A stretch of DNA of 64,000 nt from Micromonospora thermarum (GTDB taxonomy: Bacteria > Actinomycetota > Actinomycetes > Mycobacteriales > Micromonosporaceae). Shown in pieces: positions 10,013 to 19,807 of the stretch. The stretch covers positions 144,996 to 208,995 of the forward strand of contig NZ_JAATEO010000006.1 in assembly GCF_012034245.1 (NCBI RefSeq). Direction: 5' to 3'. A program made the position numbers and the translations under genes. The notes below the pieces were generated by a model. It saw nothing but the letters and a program-made list of their open reading frames with translations. It had not been told where the DNA came from and made no database searches. Each line of letters opens with the position of its first letter. The stretch's first letter is position 1.

Positions 10013-10837
10013 TTGACAAGACGTTGGATCGCGAGTTCCGTCGCGGCGGCGGTGGCGCTCACCGCAGCGGTCTGGGTAGCCACGAACGACACGAACGCCC
10101 AGGCCGCGGACGCCCGCAACTACGTGGTGCTCGGCGACTCGTACGCCGCGGGCGTGGGCGCCGGGAACTACCGGGACACGACGTGCCGGCAGAGCGCGGA
10201 CGGTTCGTACCCACATCTGTGGGTGCAGGCACGCACCCGCGCGGCTTTCGGACCCAGGATCACCAACCGGTCGTGCAGCGGCGCCACGGTCCAGACCGTG
10301 CGCGACACCCAACTGGGTGCGCTGGACGCGAGCACCGGTTGGGTGACCGTGACCGTCGGCGGCAACGACGTGGGCTTCGCCGCGACGCTTCAGCAGTGCC
10401 TGCTCGGCACCGACGCGACCTGCCACACGGCGGTGCAGCGCAGCGTCGGCGTGATGCAGTCGACCCTGCCCGGCGCCCTGGACAGCCTGTTCGCCACCAT
10501 CCGCAAGAAGGCACCGACCGCCAAGGTGTACGTCGTGGGCTACCCGCGGCTGGTCGCCGCGGCCAGTCCGAGCCGGTCCTGCGGCTCACTCACCGACAGC
10601 CGGCGCGCCGGGCTGAACAGCGCCGCCGACACACTGGCTGAAGTCACCCGGCAGCGAACCGCCGGCCGTCCCGGATTCACCTTCATCGACGGCAGGGCGA
10701 TCTTCGCCGGACGCGAGGCGTGCACCAGCAGCCCGTGGGTTCACCCGCTGCGCACCGATGCCGTGGTGGAGTCGTTCCACCCGAACCGGGCTGGTTACCA
10801 GGCGTACGCCGCTCGCCTGCATGCCGTTACCGGTTGA
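10013..10837 (+). CDS. Secreted SGNH/GDSL-family esterase or lipase
   Basis: 274 aa with an N-terminal signal peptide (RR followed by an Ala/Val-rich core, likely cleavage after AQA near residue 31). The SGNH blocks are visible: GDSYAAGVG (nucleophile Ser43), VGGNDVGF (block III Asn) and SFHPNRAGY (catalytic His256). Several Cys residues would form disulfides outside the cell. The start is TTG at 10013, chosen for the GAGGAG eight bases upstream. The substrate is unknown; the closest recalled relatives are streptomycete extracellular lipases/esterases. A strong hairpin follows the stop, so the gene is probably monocistronic. Confidence 0.88.
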   Translation: MTRRWIASSVAAAVALTAAVWVATNDTNAQAADARNYVVLGDSYAAGVGAGNYRDTTCRQSADGSYPHLWVQARTRAAFGPRITNRSCSGATVQTVRDTQLGALDASTGWVTVTVGGNDVGFAATLQQCLLGTDATCHTAVQRSVGVMQSTLPGALDSLFATIRKKAPTAKVYVVGYPRLVAAASPSRSCGSLTDSRRAGLNSAADTLAEVTRQRTAGRPGFTFIDGRAIFAGREACTSSPWVHPLRTDAVVESFHPNRAGYQAYAARLHAVTG

Positions 10838-10869
10838 CCGCTTCGCTCTAGCCTGAGGTCCTGAGGGTG

Positions 10870-10894
10870 GGCGGTGGCTGACGACGCCACCGCC
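10870..10894 (+). terminator. Rho-independent-like hairpin after the SGNH esterase
   Basis: A perfect 9-bp GC stem (GGCGGTGGC with GCCACCGCC) and a 7-nt loop lie 33 bp after the stop codon. A short T run follows at about 10901. It is placed to end the esterase transcript before the next plus-strand gene. Confidence 0.6.
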
Positions 10895-11027
10895 TACCAG
10901 TTTCATCAGCAGCCTGGCCGAGGCTGGTACGCCGGCCGTGTTCGACGTGCGGTGCGGTCATCGCGGCCGGGCGTACTTAGGGCTGCGCCCTCGCGTGACG
11001 CTAGATGGCCCACGTACGCCCTCCTAA

Positions 11028-11909
<882 letters not shown>

Positions 11910-11953
11910 CGGTCACCGTCGCGTCCACGATCAACGCCACCTGAGGAGACGTC

Positions 11954-12763
11954 ATGCGCTTCCGAATCCGGAAGGCCGTGGTCCTGGCCATGACACTCGC
12001 CCTCGCCGGGGGTGCGTCCGCCGTGGGCGCACACGCCGCGACCGCCGGCGACAGGGACAAGCCGAAGCCGACGATCGTGCTCGTGCATGGCGCGTTCGCC
12101 GAGTCGGCGAGCTGGAACGGTGTCGTCGAGCGGCTTCACCGGCGCGGGTACCGGGTGGTCGCCCCGGCCAACCCGCTGCGCGGGCTGCACACCGACGCCG
12201 CGTACGTGCGGACCGTCGTCGACTCGATCGACGGGCCGGTCGTGCTCGTCGGCCACTCGTACGGTGGCGCCGTGATCACCAACGCCGCCACCGGCGACCC
12301 GGACGTCAAGGCACTGGTCTTCGTCGCGGCCTTCGCGCCCGAGGCGGGGGAGAGCGCGCTCGAACTGTCCGGTAAGTTCCCCGGCAGCACGCTGGGCGGC
12401 ACGCTGGCACCGGTGGCGCTCGGCGACGGCACCTCCGACCTGTACATCCGGCAGGATCTGTTCCGCGGACAGTTCGCCGCCGACGTGCCCGCGCGTGAGG
12501 CGGCGCTGATGGCCGCCACCCAGCGGCCGATCCGCGACAGGGCTCTCACCGAGGAGTCCGGCGTACCGGCCTGGGCCGGGATTCCGTCCTGGTTCCTGCT
12601 GGCCGGGGCTGACCTCAACATTCCCGTCGAGGGCCAGCGCTGGATGGCCGAGCGGGCCGATGCCCGGGCCACCGTCGAGATCCGCCGGGCGTCACACGCG
12701 GTCGGCGTGTCCCAGCCCGGTCCCGTCGCAGATCTGATCATGCGAGCCGCAACCGCACGGTGA
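11954..12763 (+). CDS. Secreted alpha/beta hydrolase
   Basis: 269 aa. A signal peptide (RIRK, then a hydrophobic stretch and GAHAATAG) implies export. The mature part has VLVHGAFAESASWNG, the nucleophile motif GHSYGGA (Ser102) and a C-terminal ASHAVG His, a complete alpha/beta hydrolase triad pattern. GAGGAG eight bases before the ATG at 11954 sets the start. A closely similar protein without a signal peptide is encoded on the opposite strand at 17132-17833, so the pair looks like a duplication with different localisation. The substrate is unknown. A strong terminator follows. Confidence 0.85.
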   Translation: MRFRIRKAVVLAMTLALAGGASAVGAHAATAGDRDKPKPTIVLVHGAFAESASWNGVVERLHRRGYRVVAPANPLRGLHTDAAYVRTVVDSIDGPVVLVGHSYGGAVITNAATGDPDVKALVFVAAFAPEAGESALELSGKFPGSTLGGTLAPVALGDGTSDLYIRQDLFRGQFAADVPAREAALMAATQRPIRDRALTEESGVPAWAGIPSWFLLAGADLNIPVEGQRWMAERADARATVEIRRASHAVGVSQPGPVADLIMRAATAR

Positions 12764-12770
12764 GCACTTC

Positions 12771-12817
12771 GGGGGCTTTCGCCGGACCGGCACGACACCG
12801 GCCGGGCGAAAGCCCCC
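12771..12817 (+). terminator. Strong GC-rich terminator hairpin
   Basis: An inverted repeat with outer arms GGGGGCTTTCGCC and GGCGAAAGCCCCC (13 bp) and a nested CCGG inner stem begins 8 bp after the hydrolase stop. It probably ends the 11076-12763 transcript. Confidence 0.75.
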
Positions 12818-12891
12818 ACCCGTTCGGCACCGGAACCACCTCGCCGGCCGTGCCGCCAGGGGCAGCAACAGTGGGCGACAAATAGCCGTTG

Positions 12892-12924
12892 TTGAGCACT
12901 CGTTGGACCTTGGATTGAGCACTC
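12892..12924 (+). promoter_or_regulatory. Direct repeat TTGAGCACTC x2 upstream of the coupled ATPase pair
   Basis: TTGAGCACTC occurs at 12892-12901 and 12915-12924, 23 bp apart, about two helical turns, and 82 bp before the ATPase start. A related TTGAGCGCT is at 9923-9931, upstream of the paralogous minus-strand gene. This spacing suits an activator or operator site, but no binding protein is known and the promoter itself is not recognised. Confidence 0.3.
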
Positions 12925-13005
12925 CGGCGTTGACACAGTCTCTGGCCGGGGCGCGTGCTCCGGCGCCCGAGCGGACTGTCGAGAGAACCGGGAGGTTGCG
13001 TGACC

Positions 13006-15045
13006 ATGACGAGCGAGTCGGCGACACTGGGCCGCACAACGGGCGAGACACTTGCCGACCGGTTGCGCCAGATCCGGGCCGCGACGTTCGTCGGCCGCGA
13101 CGACGAGATCGCGATGTTCCGATCGGCGCTGGATCGACCGGCCGAGACCGCCGGTTTCGCCGTGCTCTACGTCTGGGGGCCCGGCGGCATCGGCAAGTCG
13201 GCGCTGCTGCGGCGCTTCGCCGACGAGGCCGAGGCGGCCGGGCGGGACGTGACCCGGGTCGACGGCCGGATGATCGAGCGGTCACCCGCAGGGTTCGAAC
13301 GCGCGGCGCAGGCCGCCAACCTGCCGGGCCGGGTGCTGCTGGTCGACACGTTCGAGGCGTGTCAGGGCATGGAAGGTTGGTTCTGGGACACGTTCCTGCC
13401 CGGTCTGCCCGCCGACGCGCTCGTCGTGCTCGCGAGCCGGGAACCGCCGGATCACCGCCGCCGCACCGACGCGGACTGGGCGGCAGCCGTACGGCTGCTT
13501 CCACTCGCCAATCTTTCCCGTGCGGAAGCGGCCGCCCTGCTGCTCCTGCGCGGTGTCGCGGAACCACTCAGCGACACGCTGTACGCGTTCACCGAGGGGC
13601 ACCCGTTGGCGCTGATCCTCGCCGCCGAGGTGGCGTCGAGGCACGACGGCGAGCCGGAACGGTGGACGCCGCACGAGCCGGCCATCAGGACGCTGCTCGA
13701 CCGGCTCGTCGGTAACCTGCCTTCGGCGGCGCACCGGCGGGCCCTGGAGATCTGCGCGCACGTCTTCGTCACCCGAGAGGATCTCTTGCGCGAGGTCTTC
13801 GGCGAACAGGCGGCCGAACTGTTCGCCTGGCTACGCGACCGGCCGTTCATCGAGGCCGGTCCAGAAGGGCTGCGTCCCCACGACCTGGTGCGCGATCTTC
13901 TCATCGCCGATCTGCGCTGGCGCGATCCCGGAGGGTGGCGCGTCATGCACAAACAGGTCAGCTCCTACTTCGTGGAACGCGCGCTCAACGCCGTCGGCTC
14001 GCAGGTGCTGCCGACCCAGCTGGCGCTGAACTACCTGCACCGCCACGGTGACGTCATGGCGAAGTACATCACCTGGCGGGGGCGGGGCGAGGTCTACGAG
14101 GACGCATACCGGCCCAGTGACCGGGAGGCCGTGCTGCGCATGGCGGAGCGGATGGACGGTCGGCCGGGCGCCGCGCTCGTCGCACACTGGGTTGATCGAC
14201 AACCCGACGCGTTCCGTGTCTGCCGCCTCGCGGGCACCGGGCAGACGGTCGCCTTCGTCGCCTGGCTCCGCCTGGCCGAACCCGACGAGACGGACATCCA
14301 GGTCGATCCGCTCGTCGCAGCGATCTGGCAGCACGCGCGAGAAGCCGGGATGCCCCGTCCCGGCAACAAGATCGCGGTGCAACGTTTTGTCAACATCGAC
14401 GGAGAACACCCGACGTCATCGACAACGATGGACCTGATCTACATGCGCGGCGTCGCCATCTGCCTGCGGGAACCCGGTCTGGCCGGCACCTACATCCACA
14501 TGCCCAATCCGGACTACTGGGCACCCGTGCTGGAATACGTCGGCCATGACCGACTCAGCGGCGACCTCTCCTCGGTCTTCGTCCACGACTGGACGGCGAT
14601 GCCGGTCCGGCCGTGGCTCGACATGCTGCAGAACCGGCTGCTGCACGGCCCCGAGCCGGCCGAACACCGGCCACAACTCGCCCCGCTCACCCGCGCCGAG
14701 TTCGACCGCGCCGTACGGGACCTGCTGCGCACCTGGCGCCATCGCCCGTCGATCGCCGTCAATCCACTGATCAACAGCCGCCTCGCCGGCGACGACGAAC
14801 TCGCCGCCCGGGTCGAGAAGCTACGGACGGCCGTGGAGGACGCAGTCGACGCCCTCCAAGGCACGTCGCGCGGAGACACCTTGCACCGCACGCTCGCCGC
14901 GACGTTCTTTCACGGCACGCACACCCAGGAGGAAGCTGCCGAACGGCTGAAAGTTCCCTTCGGCACGTACCGCCACCGACTGTCGGCTGCCGTTGACCAG
15001 GTCGTCGAGGAGCTCTGGCGCCGCGCCACGGGAGCGGACTCCTGA
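13006..15045 (+). CDS. P-loop ATPase with GNAT-like middle and C-terminal helix-turn-helix (STAND-like)
   Basis: 679 aa from the ATG at 13006; a GTG at 13000 is equally reachable from the GGGAGG at 12990-12995. Walker A is GPGGIGKSALL (about residues 61-71), followed by VLLVDTFEAC. The middle holds the same GNAT-like signature as its paralogs (TVAFVAWLRLAEP, then DPLVAAIWQHA and ending FVHDWTAMPVRPW). The C-terminus ends in a helix-turn-helix (THTQEEAAERLKVPFGTYRH). Its stop overlaps the next gene as TGATG at 15043-15047, so the two paralogs are translationally coupled and may act together. The regulatory role is inferred; no target or ligand is visible. Confidence 0.75.
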   Translation: MTSESATLGRTTGETLADRLRQIRAATFVGRDDEIAMFRSALDRPAETAGFAVLYVWGPGGIGKSALLRRFADEAEAAGRDVTRVDGRMIERSPAGFERAAQAANLPGRVLLVDTFEACQGMEGWFWDTFLPGLPADALVVLASREPPDHRRRTDADWAAAVRLLPLANLSRAEAAALLLLRGVAEPLSDTLYAFTEGHPLALILAAEVASRHDGEPERWTPHEPAIRTLLDRLVGNLPSAAHRRALEICAHVFVTREDLLREVFGEQAAELFAWLRDRPFIEAGPEGLRPHDLVRDLLIADLRWRDPGGWRVMHKQVSSYFVERALNAVGSQVLPTQLALNYLHRHGDVMAKYITWRGRGEVYEDAYRPSDREAVLRMAERMDGRPGAALVAHWVDRQPDAFRVCRLAGTGQTVAFVAWLRLAEPDETDIQVDPLVAAIWQHAREAGMPRPGNKIAVQRFVNIDGEHPTSSTTMDLIYMRGVAICLREPGLAGTYIHMPNPDYWAPVLEYVGHDRLSGDLSSVFVHDWTAMPVRPWLDMLQNRLLHGPEPAEHRPQLAPLTRAEFDRAVRDLLRTWRHRPSIAVNPLINSRLAGDDELAARVEKLRTAVEDAVDALQGTSRGDTLHRTLAATFFHGTHTQEEAAERLKVPFGTYRHRLSAAVDQVVEELWRRATGADS

Positions 15046-16997
15046 TGGAGGTGCTCATCGGGCGGCGAGCCGAGCTCGACCTTTTCCGGTCCGCCCTGAC
15101 CGCTGGTGCGGGTGCCCGCACAATTCATTTCGTCCACGGACCGGGCGGCATCGGCAAGTCGGCGCTACTGCGTGGCTTCGCCGAGGTGGCCCGGCAGGCG
15201 CAGCGTCCCGTCCTGGAAATCGACGGGCGGACGGCGCCGTGCACCCCGGCGGCATTCAGCGTCGTGGCCGGGGTCGGTGACCCGTCGACCGTCCTCCTCC
15301 TGGACAGCTTCGAGCGCTGCCACCGACTGGAGGACTGGTTCTGGGAGAACTTCCTGCCCCGGCTGCCGGCCCGCACAGTCCTCGCCGTGGCCAGCCGTAC
15401 CCCACCGGACCCGCGCTGGAGTCTCGACCCTGGATGGAGCCGTCTGCTCAACGTCATCACGCTCGGCGAGCTCGAGCCGGAATCGGCCGTCGAGGTGCTG
15501 CGCGCACACGGCAGCCCGGACAGTCGAGCAGCCGGTACCGGGAATCCGTTCCTGCTGACGACGGCGGGTGAAGCGGACGAAGACACCCTGCTGCGACACC
15601 TCACCGGAGACGTCCCGTCCGGGCGGCATCGGGCGGCGCTGGAGGTCTGTGCACACGCGCGAGCGACCTCCGAGCCACTGCTTCGGGCGGCGCTCGGCAC
15701 CGACGGTGCGGAGGTCTTCTCCTGGCTGCGTGCGCAGCCCTACATCAAAGCCGGCCCCGGAGGGCTGGTCCCGCACGAAGCGGTGCGCCATGCGGTCCGC
15801 ACCGGCTTGCGAAGGCGGAATCCGGATGGATTCGCGGAGCTGCACCACCTGATCCGTCGGCACCTGCTGGCCCGTATCCGCACAGCGCCAGCGACCGAGG
15901 TGCCGCATGCCACCGGCGACCTTCTCTACCTGTACCGCGGTGATCAGGGGACCGCGCGATGCGGTGAGGAGTTCGAGGCCGAGCTCAGGCTGATCGAGGA
16001 GATGCCCTACCAACCCGACTACCGCGGCGACATCCTTCGGCTGGTCCGCATGGCCGAGGGTGCGGAGTCGGCGTCGATTGCCGGGTACTGGCTGGCCCGT
16101 CAGCCGCATTCGTTCCGTGTCCACCGGTTGCGCCGTACCGGCGCCGTCGTCGGATTCTCCGCCTGGCTGCGCCTCGAACAACTCGGCGATTCCGGGCATC
16201 CGGACGGTGCCGACGTCGACCCGGTCGTGGCTGCGGCGTGGCGGCACGCGCGCATGACCGGGCCGCTGAGCCTGGGGGAGCACCTGGGCATCGCCCGTTT
16301 CTCGGTGACCGAGAGCGGCCACCGGCACGCCGCCGCGTCCATGACCCTCGCCCGGTGGCGCTCCGTCGGGGAGATGCTGCGGGCGAGGCGGGCTCCGCTG
16401 TCCTACGCGGTCGTACCTGACCGAGGTCAGGACGAGGCTCCGTTCGACGACCTCAATCTGTTGCGGCTCGACGAGCGGCCCTACCTTGGCGCACACGGCT
16501 TCGCGCTGTTCGGGTGCGACTGGCGTGTCCAGTCTGCCGAGCAGTGGCTTGAGGTGCGGAGCAAGGCGATGCTTGCCGGCGCGCCGGTGCCGCAGGCTCC
16601 GCAGGCGCCGCGGCCCGGCTGCCGCGACCTCGTCGTGTTGTCGCGCACGGAGTTCGACGTCGCGGTCCGGGATGCGCTGGGAAGGATTCGCCACCGTGCC
16701 AGCCTTACCGACAACCCACTGCAACGCAGCCGCCTGATCCGTGTGGACGGCGCCGACCTCACCGAGTTGCTCACCCTGACCGCCGAGTCGCTGCGTGAGC
16801 AGCGTGGCGGTGAGGCCCGCTACCGGGCACTGGCTACCACCTACTTCAGGCGGGCGCCCACGCAGGCCGCCGCGGCGGCCCGTCTGAACCTTCCCTTCGG
16901 CACGTACCGTCGTCACCTCGCCTCCGCCGTACGGGCGGTCAGCGACTGCCTCTGGCGGCAGGAGACGCAGGGGTCCGGTGTGACGCACGAAGCATGA
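15045..16997 (+). CDS. P-loop ATPase with GNAT-like middle and C-terminal helix-turn-helix (STAND-like)
   Basis: 650 aa starting inside the stop of the upstream paralog (TGATG). Walker A GPGGIGKSALL lies near residue 29; the chain begins directly with the ATPase and lacks the roughly 30-residue lead of the paralog. VLLLDSFERCH follows, then the GNAT-like module (VGFSAWLRLEQL, DPVVAAAWRHA, LSLGEHLGIARF, FGCDWRVQSAEQW). The C-terminal helix-turn-helix is PTQAAAAARLNLPFGTYRRH. Strong similarity to the neighbour throughout indicates tandem duplication. It faces the minus-strand hydrolase, with a shared hairpin between the two genes. Confidence 0.75.
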   Translation: MEVLIGRRAELDLFRSALTAGAGARTIHFVHGPGGIGKSALLRGFAEVARQAQRPVLEIDGRTAPCTPAAFSVVAGVGDPSTVLLLDSFERCHRLEDWFWENFLPRLPARTVLAVASRTPPDPRWSLDPGWSRLLNVITLGELEPESAVEVLRAHGSPDSRAAGTGNPFLLTTAGEADEDTLLRHLTGDVPSGRHRAALEVCAHARATSEPLLRAALGTDGAEVFSWLRAQPYIKAGPGGLVPHEAVRHAVRTGLRRRNPDGFAELHHLIRRHLLARIRTAPATEVPHATGDLLYLYRGDQGTARCGEEFEAELRLIEEMPYQPDYRGDILRLVRMAEGAESASIAGYWLARQPHSFRVHRLRRTGAVVGFSAWLRLEQLGDSGHPDGADVDPVVAAAWRHARMTGPLSLGEHLGIARFSVTESGHRHAAASMTLARWRSVGEMLRARRAPLSYAVVPDRGQDEAPFDDLNLLRLDERPYLGAHGFALFGCDWRVQSAEQWLEVRSKAMLAGAPVPQAPQAPRPGCRDLVVLSRTEFDVAVRDALGRIRHRASLTDNPLQRSRLIRVDGADLTELLTLTAESLREQRGGEARYRALATTYFRRAPTQAAAAARLNLPFGTYRRHLASAVRAVSDCLWRQETQGSGVTHEA

Positions 16998-17079
16998 AGG
17001 GCGCGATCCGCTGGATGCGTCGACGGCGAGCAGCGCTGTTCCTCCTACCGCCGATCATGACCAATGTCCTCGATGGAAT

Positions 17080-17118
17080 CCGGTGCGGTGCCGGCGGTGC
17101 CGCACAGCACCGCACCGG
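17080..17118. terminator. Bidirectional terminator between convergent genes
   Basis: A perfect 12-bp stem (CCGGTGCGGTGC with GCACCGCACCGG) and a 15-nt loop lie in the 134-bp gap between the converging ATPase and hydrolase genes. It can terminate either strand. Confidence 0.65.
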
Positions 17119-17131
17119 GGCACGTGGTGAA

Positions 17132-17833
17132 CTAGATCGACTTGGCAGCGATTTCGATCCACTGGGCGATTGCCTCCGGCTGGGATGCCGGGATCGCGTG
17201 CGAGGCGCCGGGAAGTTCGATGCTGGCCCGTGCGCCGGCACGCTCGGCCATGAAGCGGTGGGCCTCCCGTGGGATGTTGAAGTCGAGCTCGGGATAGATG
17301 AACCAGGACGGGACGGTCTTCCAGGCCGGTTCACCCGAGCCCTCGTTGAGCGCGACGGTGTTCAGCGGGCGCTGGGTGGCGGCGCCCAGGGCCGCCTGCT
17401 CGGCCGGGAGATCGGCGGCGAACTGCTTGTGGAAGTTGTCCTGCCGGATGTACAGGTCCATCGACCCGTCGGGCAGCGGCACCTCGTGCAGGTTGTCGCC
17501 CAGCGTGCCGCCCGGGAACCTGGAAGACAGCTCGGCGATGCTCTCGCCGCGCTCGGGAGCGAACGCCGCGACGAACACCAGGACTTTGACGTTGTCGTGG
17601 CCCACCGCCGCGTTCGACACGACCGCACCACCGTAGGAGTGCCCGACGAGGACCGCCGGCTCGTCGATGGTGTCCAGGATGCTGGACACGACGGCAGCGT
17701 CACCGGAGAGACTCCGCAGCGGGTTGCCGGCCGCGACGACCCGGTGTCCGACCGCCTGCAGCCGCCCGATCACGCCGTTCCAGCTCGCGGACTCGGCGAA
17801 CGCGCCATGGACGAGAACGACCGTGGGCTTCAT
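17132..17833 (-). CDS. Alpha/beta hydrolase, cytoplasmic paralog of the 11954 gene
   Basis: 233 aa. It begins almost directly with the fold (KPTVVLVHGAFAESASWNG), has the nucleophile motif GHSYGGA and a C-terminal ASHAIP His. There is no signal peptide, unlike the plus-strand paralog at 11954-12763, with which it shares long identical segments such as HGAFAESASWNG. The ATG at 17833 has AAGGAG upstream; the frame remains open to 17872 without a better site. The substrate is unknown. It reads away from the beta-lactamase gene across a 535-bp divergent spacer. Confidence 0.85.
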   Translation of the reverse strand: MKPTVVLVHGAFAESASWNGVIGRLQAVGHRVVAAGNPLRSLSGDAAVVSSILDTIDEPAVLVGHSYGGAVVSNAAVGHDNVKVLVFVAAFAPERGESIAELSSRFPGGTLGDNLHEVPLPDGSMDLYIRQDNFHKQFAADLPAEQAALGAATQRPLNTVALNEGSGEPAWKTVPSWFIYPELDFNIPREAHRFMAERAGARASIELPGASHAIPASQPEAIAQWIEIAAKSI

Positions 17834-18368
17834 CTGGCCTGCTCCTTCGGTGGGACTCCAACGGGTGGACAAGACGGCAGCTTGTCGGCGTACGCCTCAC
17901 CCGCGTCGCGCGGCACATCAGCCTCGGCGACATGAACCAGCGCCGGCGGCAGAGTGCCCCCGCCACCACGTCCGGCACTGCTCCATGGTGGCCACGGCAC
18001 ACGCTCACCCACCCGCCCCTCCACCGCCCACCTGCCGCTCATCCCTCGGGCACGACCGTGGCGGGCCGCGGCACCGCGAGGAGCGGCCGGTCACGCACGC
18101 TCTGCGACGAGCCCGGCCACGGGCCGCTGAACAGTTTCTGAGCACCTGGTGACCTGGTAACCCGTCGGCAGCCGCCGTTACCGTCGTGGTCGACGGCCCG
18201 CAGCACGTATGCGGGCGAAGCCCGCTCATGCCGGCTCGCTACCCGCGGCTCATGCCGGGACCAACCCGGCGCGGTCCTCGCACGATGGGCGACATCGTGT
18301 GCCTGGGGGACGGTGCGTGTCCCCCCTCTTCGGCTCAGCGTCAGGAGCGAGCCAACCTGGAGGTACGA
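17834..18368. other. Divergent intergenic region (535 bp)
   Basis: It separates the minus-strand hydrolase from the plus-strand beta-lactamase and must hold both promoters. I see no convincing coding frame. The one clear structure is the hairpin listed separately at 18305-18325. Confidence 0.5.
18305..18325 (+). promoter_or_regulatory. Hairpin in the probable beta-lactamase leader
   Basis: A 7-bp stem GGGGGAC/GTCCCCC with a 7-nt loop sits 43 bp before the beta-lactamase ATG. It could be a leader attenuator or a terminator for a short upstream transcript; the sequence alone does not decide. Confidence 0.35.
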
Positions 18369-19262
18369 ATGGTTATCGGTCGTCGAAGTCTGCTGGCGGG
18401 ATCTGTGGGAGCAGGCGTGCTCATGCTGCCCGGCGCAGCCTATGGCGCCCCGCCGAGCGACACGTGGCGGGAGCAGCTGCGCGAACTCGAGCAGGGATAC
18501 GCTGGCCGGATCGGCATGTATGCCCGACACATGGGCACCGGCCGGACGCTGTGCTACCGGGCCGATGAGCGGTTCCCGCTGCTGTCCACGTTCAAGGTGC
18601 TGGTGTCGGCTGCCGTGCTGGATCGCGCCCGGTCGTGTGCGCCGGGCCTGGTGGATCGCCGGATCCGTTGGACCGAGGCGGACCTGGTGGACTACTCCCC
18701 CGTGACCGAGGCGCACGTAGCGGACGGGCTGACGGTCGCGCAGTTGTGCCACGCCGCCATCACCCGCAGCGACAACACCGCGGGCAACCTGCTGCTGCGC
18801 CAGGTCGGCGGGCCGGTCGGACTGACCGGCTACCTGCGCCGGCTCGGCGACGGGGTGTCGCGGCTGGACCGCTGGGAGACCGATCTGAACGTGTGGGCGC
18901 CGGGCGAGCGCCGGGACACCACGACGCCGGCCGCCATGGGTCGTGACCTGGCGGCGCTCACCGTGGGCCGCGCCCTGCACCCGGACGACCGGACCACACT
19001 GGTGGACTGGATGCGCGCCACAGTCACCGGCGACAGGCGCATCCGGGCGGGCCTGCCGGCGGGTTGGACGGTCGGCGACAAGACCGGCTCCTCCAACGAT
19101 TCGTACGGCGCCGCCAACGACGTGGCTGTGGCGCATCCGCCGACCGGCGCACCGCTGGTCCTGGCGATCTACACCCGCCGGGAGACCCAGGGCCAGCCGT
19201 ACGACGAGGCGATCATCGCCGAGACCGCCCGGGTCCTGGCCGGCGCGCTCGGTGCCCGGTAG
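18369..19262 (+). CDS. bla: Class A beta-lactamase, Tat-type signal
   Basis: 297-aa exported serine beta-lactamase that would hydrolyse beta-lactam rings outside the membrane. All class A landmarks are present: the STFK nucleophile box (Ser73, Lys76), SDN (134-136), the omega-loop Glu in WETDLN (Glu170, Asn174) and DKTGS (Lys238-Gly240). The leader has a twin arginine (GRRSLLAG) and a hydrophobic core ending near PGAAYGA, suggesting Tat export. The ATG at 18369 is set by GGAGG five bases upstream; the frame is open further but lacks a site. An SCO0607-like lipoprotein gene follows, an association I recall from other actinomycetes but have not checked. Confidence 0.93.
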   Translation: MVIGRRSLLAGSVGAGVLMLPGAAYGAPPSDTWREQLRELEQGYAGRIGMYARHMGTGRTLCYRADERFPLLSTFKVLVSAAVLDRARSCAPGLVDRRIRWTEADLVDYSPVTEAHVADGLTVAQLCHAAITRSDNTAGNLLLRQVGGPVGLTGYLRRLGDGVSRLDRWETDLNVWAPGERRDTTTPAAMGRDLAALTVGRALHPDDRTTLVDWMRATVTGDRRIRAGLPAGWTVGDKTGSSNDSYGAANDVAVAHPPTGAPLVLAIYTRRETQGQPYDEAIIAETARVLAGALGAR

Positions 19263-19424
19263 CGGCGCAGCCTCCGGCTGGAAGCCGCCGCAGAACTCCC
19301 CCGCCCGATCGCACGACACCATGGTGGGGCCGCCACCGTCCGGGCGCAGCGCGCAGTGCCGGACGGTGGCGGCGCCGTCCTCGGCGACAGGATCGATCCC
19401 ACCGATATGAGGAGGCACAGACAC

Positions 19425-19703
19425 ATGGCCAAACGAACGTGTGCCCTGTTTGCCGTGGCCGGCCTGGCGACGCTGTCCCTGGTGGGCGGCTGCGCCTTCC
19501 GCGAGGCGGTCTGCGGCTCGGACCACTATCCGGTCAAGGCGGTGAACAGCACCGGAAGCACCTGCGTCAAGAAGGGTGAACAGCCGCCGCAGGGCTACGT
19601 CCGGTACCCGGACGGAAAGGTCCCGAAGTACGTCGACGACGAGTGGGACAGGTACTGGCGCGAGCACCGGCTCGACGAGAACGGCAACGAGTCCACGCCG
19701 TGA
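19425..19703 (+). CDS. SCO0607-like small lipoprotein
   Basis: 92 aa with a type II signal peptide: KR, a hydrophobic stretch and the lipobox LVGGC, so Cys near residue 22 is the predicted lipidation site. The mature part is short, hydrophilic and has two further Cys. From memory it matches the streptomycete SCO0607 lipoprotein family found beside class A beta-lactamases; its biochemical role is unknown to me. The ATG at 19425 follows GAGGAGG. It is downstream of and co-oriented with bla (162-bp gap). Confidence 0.75.
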   Translation: MAKRTCALFAVAGLATLSLVGGCAFREAVCGSDHYPVKAVNSTGSTCVKKGEQPPQGYVRYPDGKVPKYVDDEWDRYWREHRLDENGNESTP

Positions 19704-19807
19704 TACGCCGCGCGGCATCCACTCGATGATCGGGACAACGGTCAGCTGCTCGATCTCCAGCCGGACGCCCGGGCCGGCCCACGATCACCGGCACGGAACG
19801 CGATCGC

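Noticed and set aside
18039..19718. A 559-codon minus-strand frame covering the beta-lactamase
   Set aside because: The opposite strand encodes a complete class A beta-lactamase with all motifs; the antisense frame has no domain or ribosome site.
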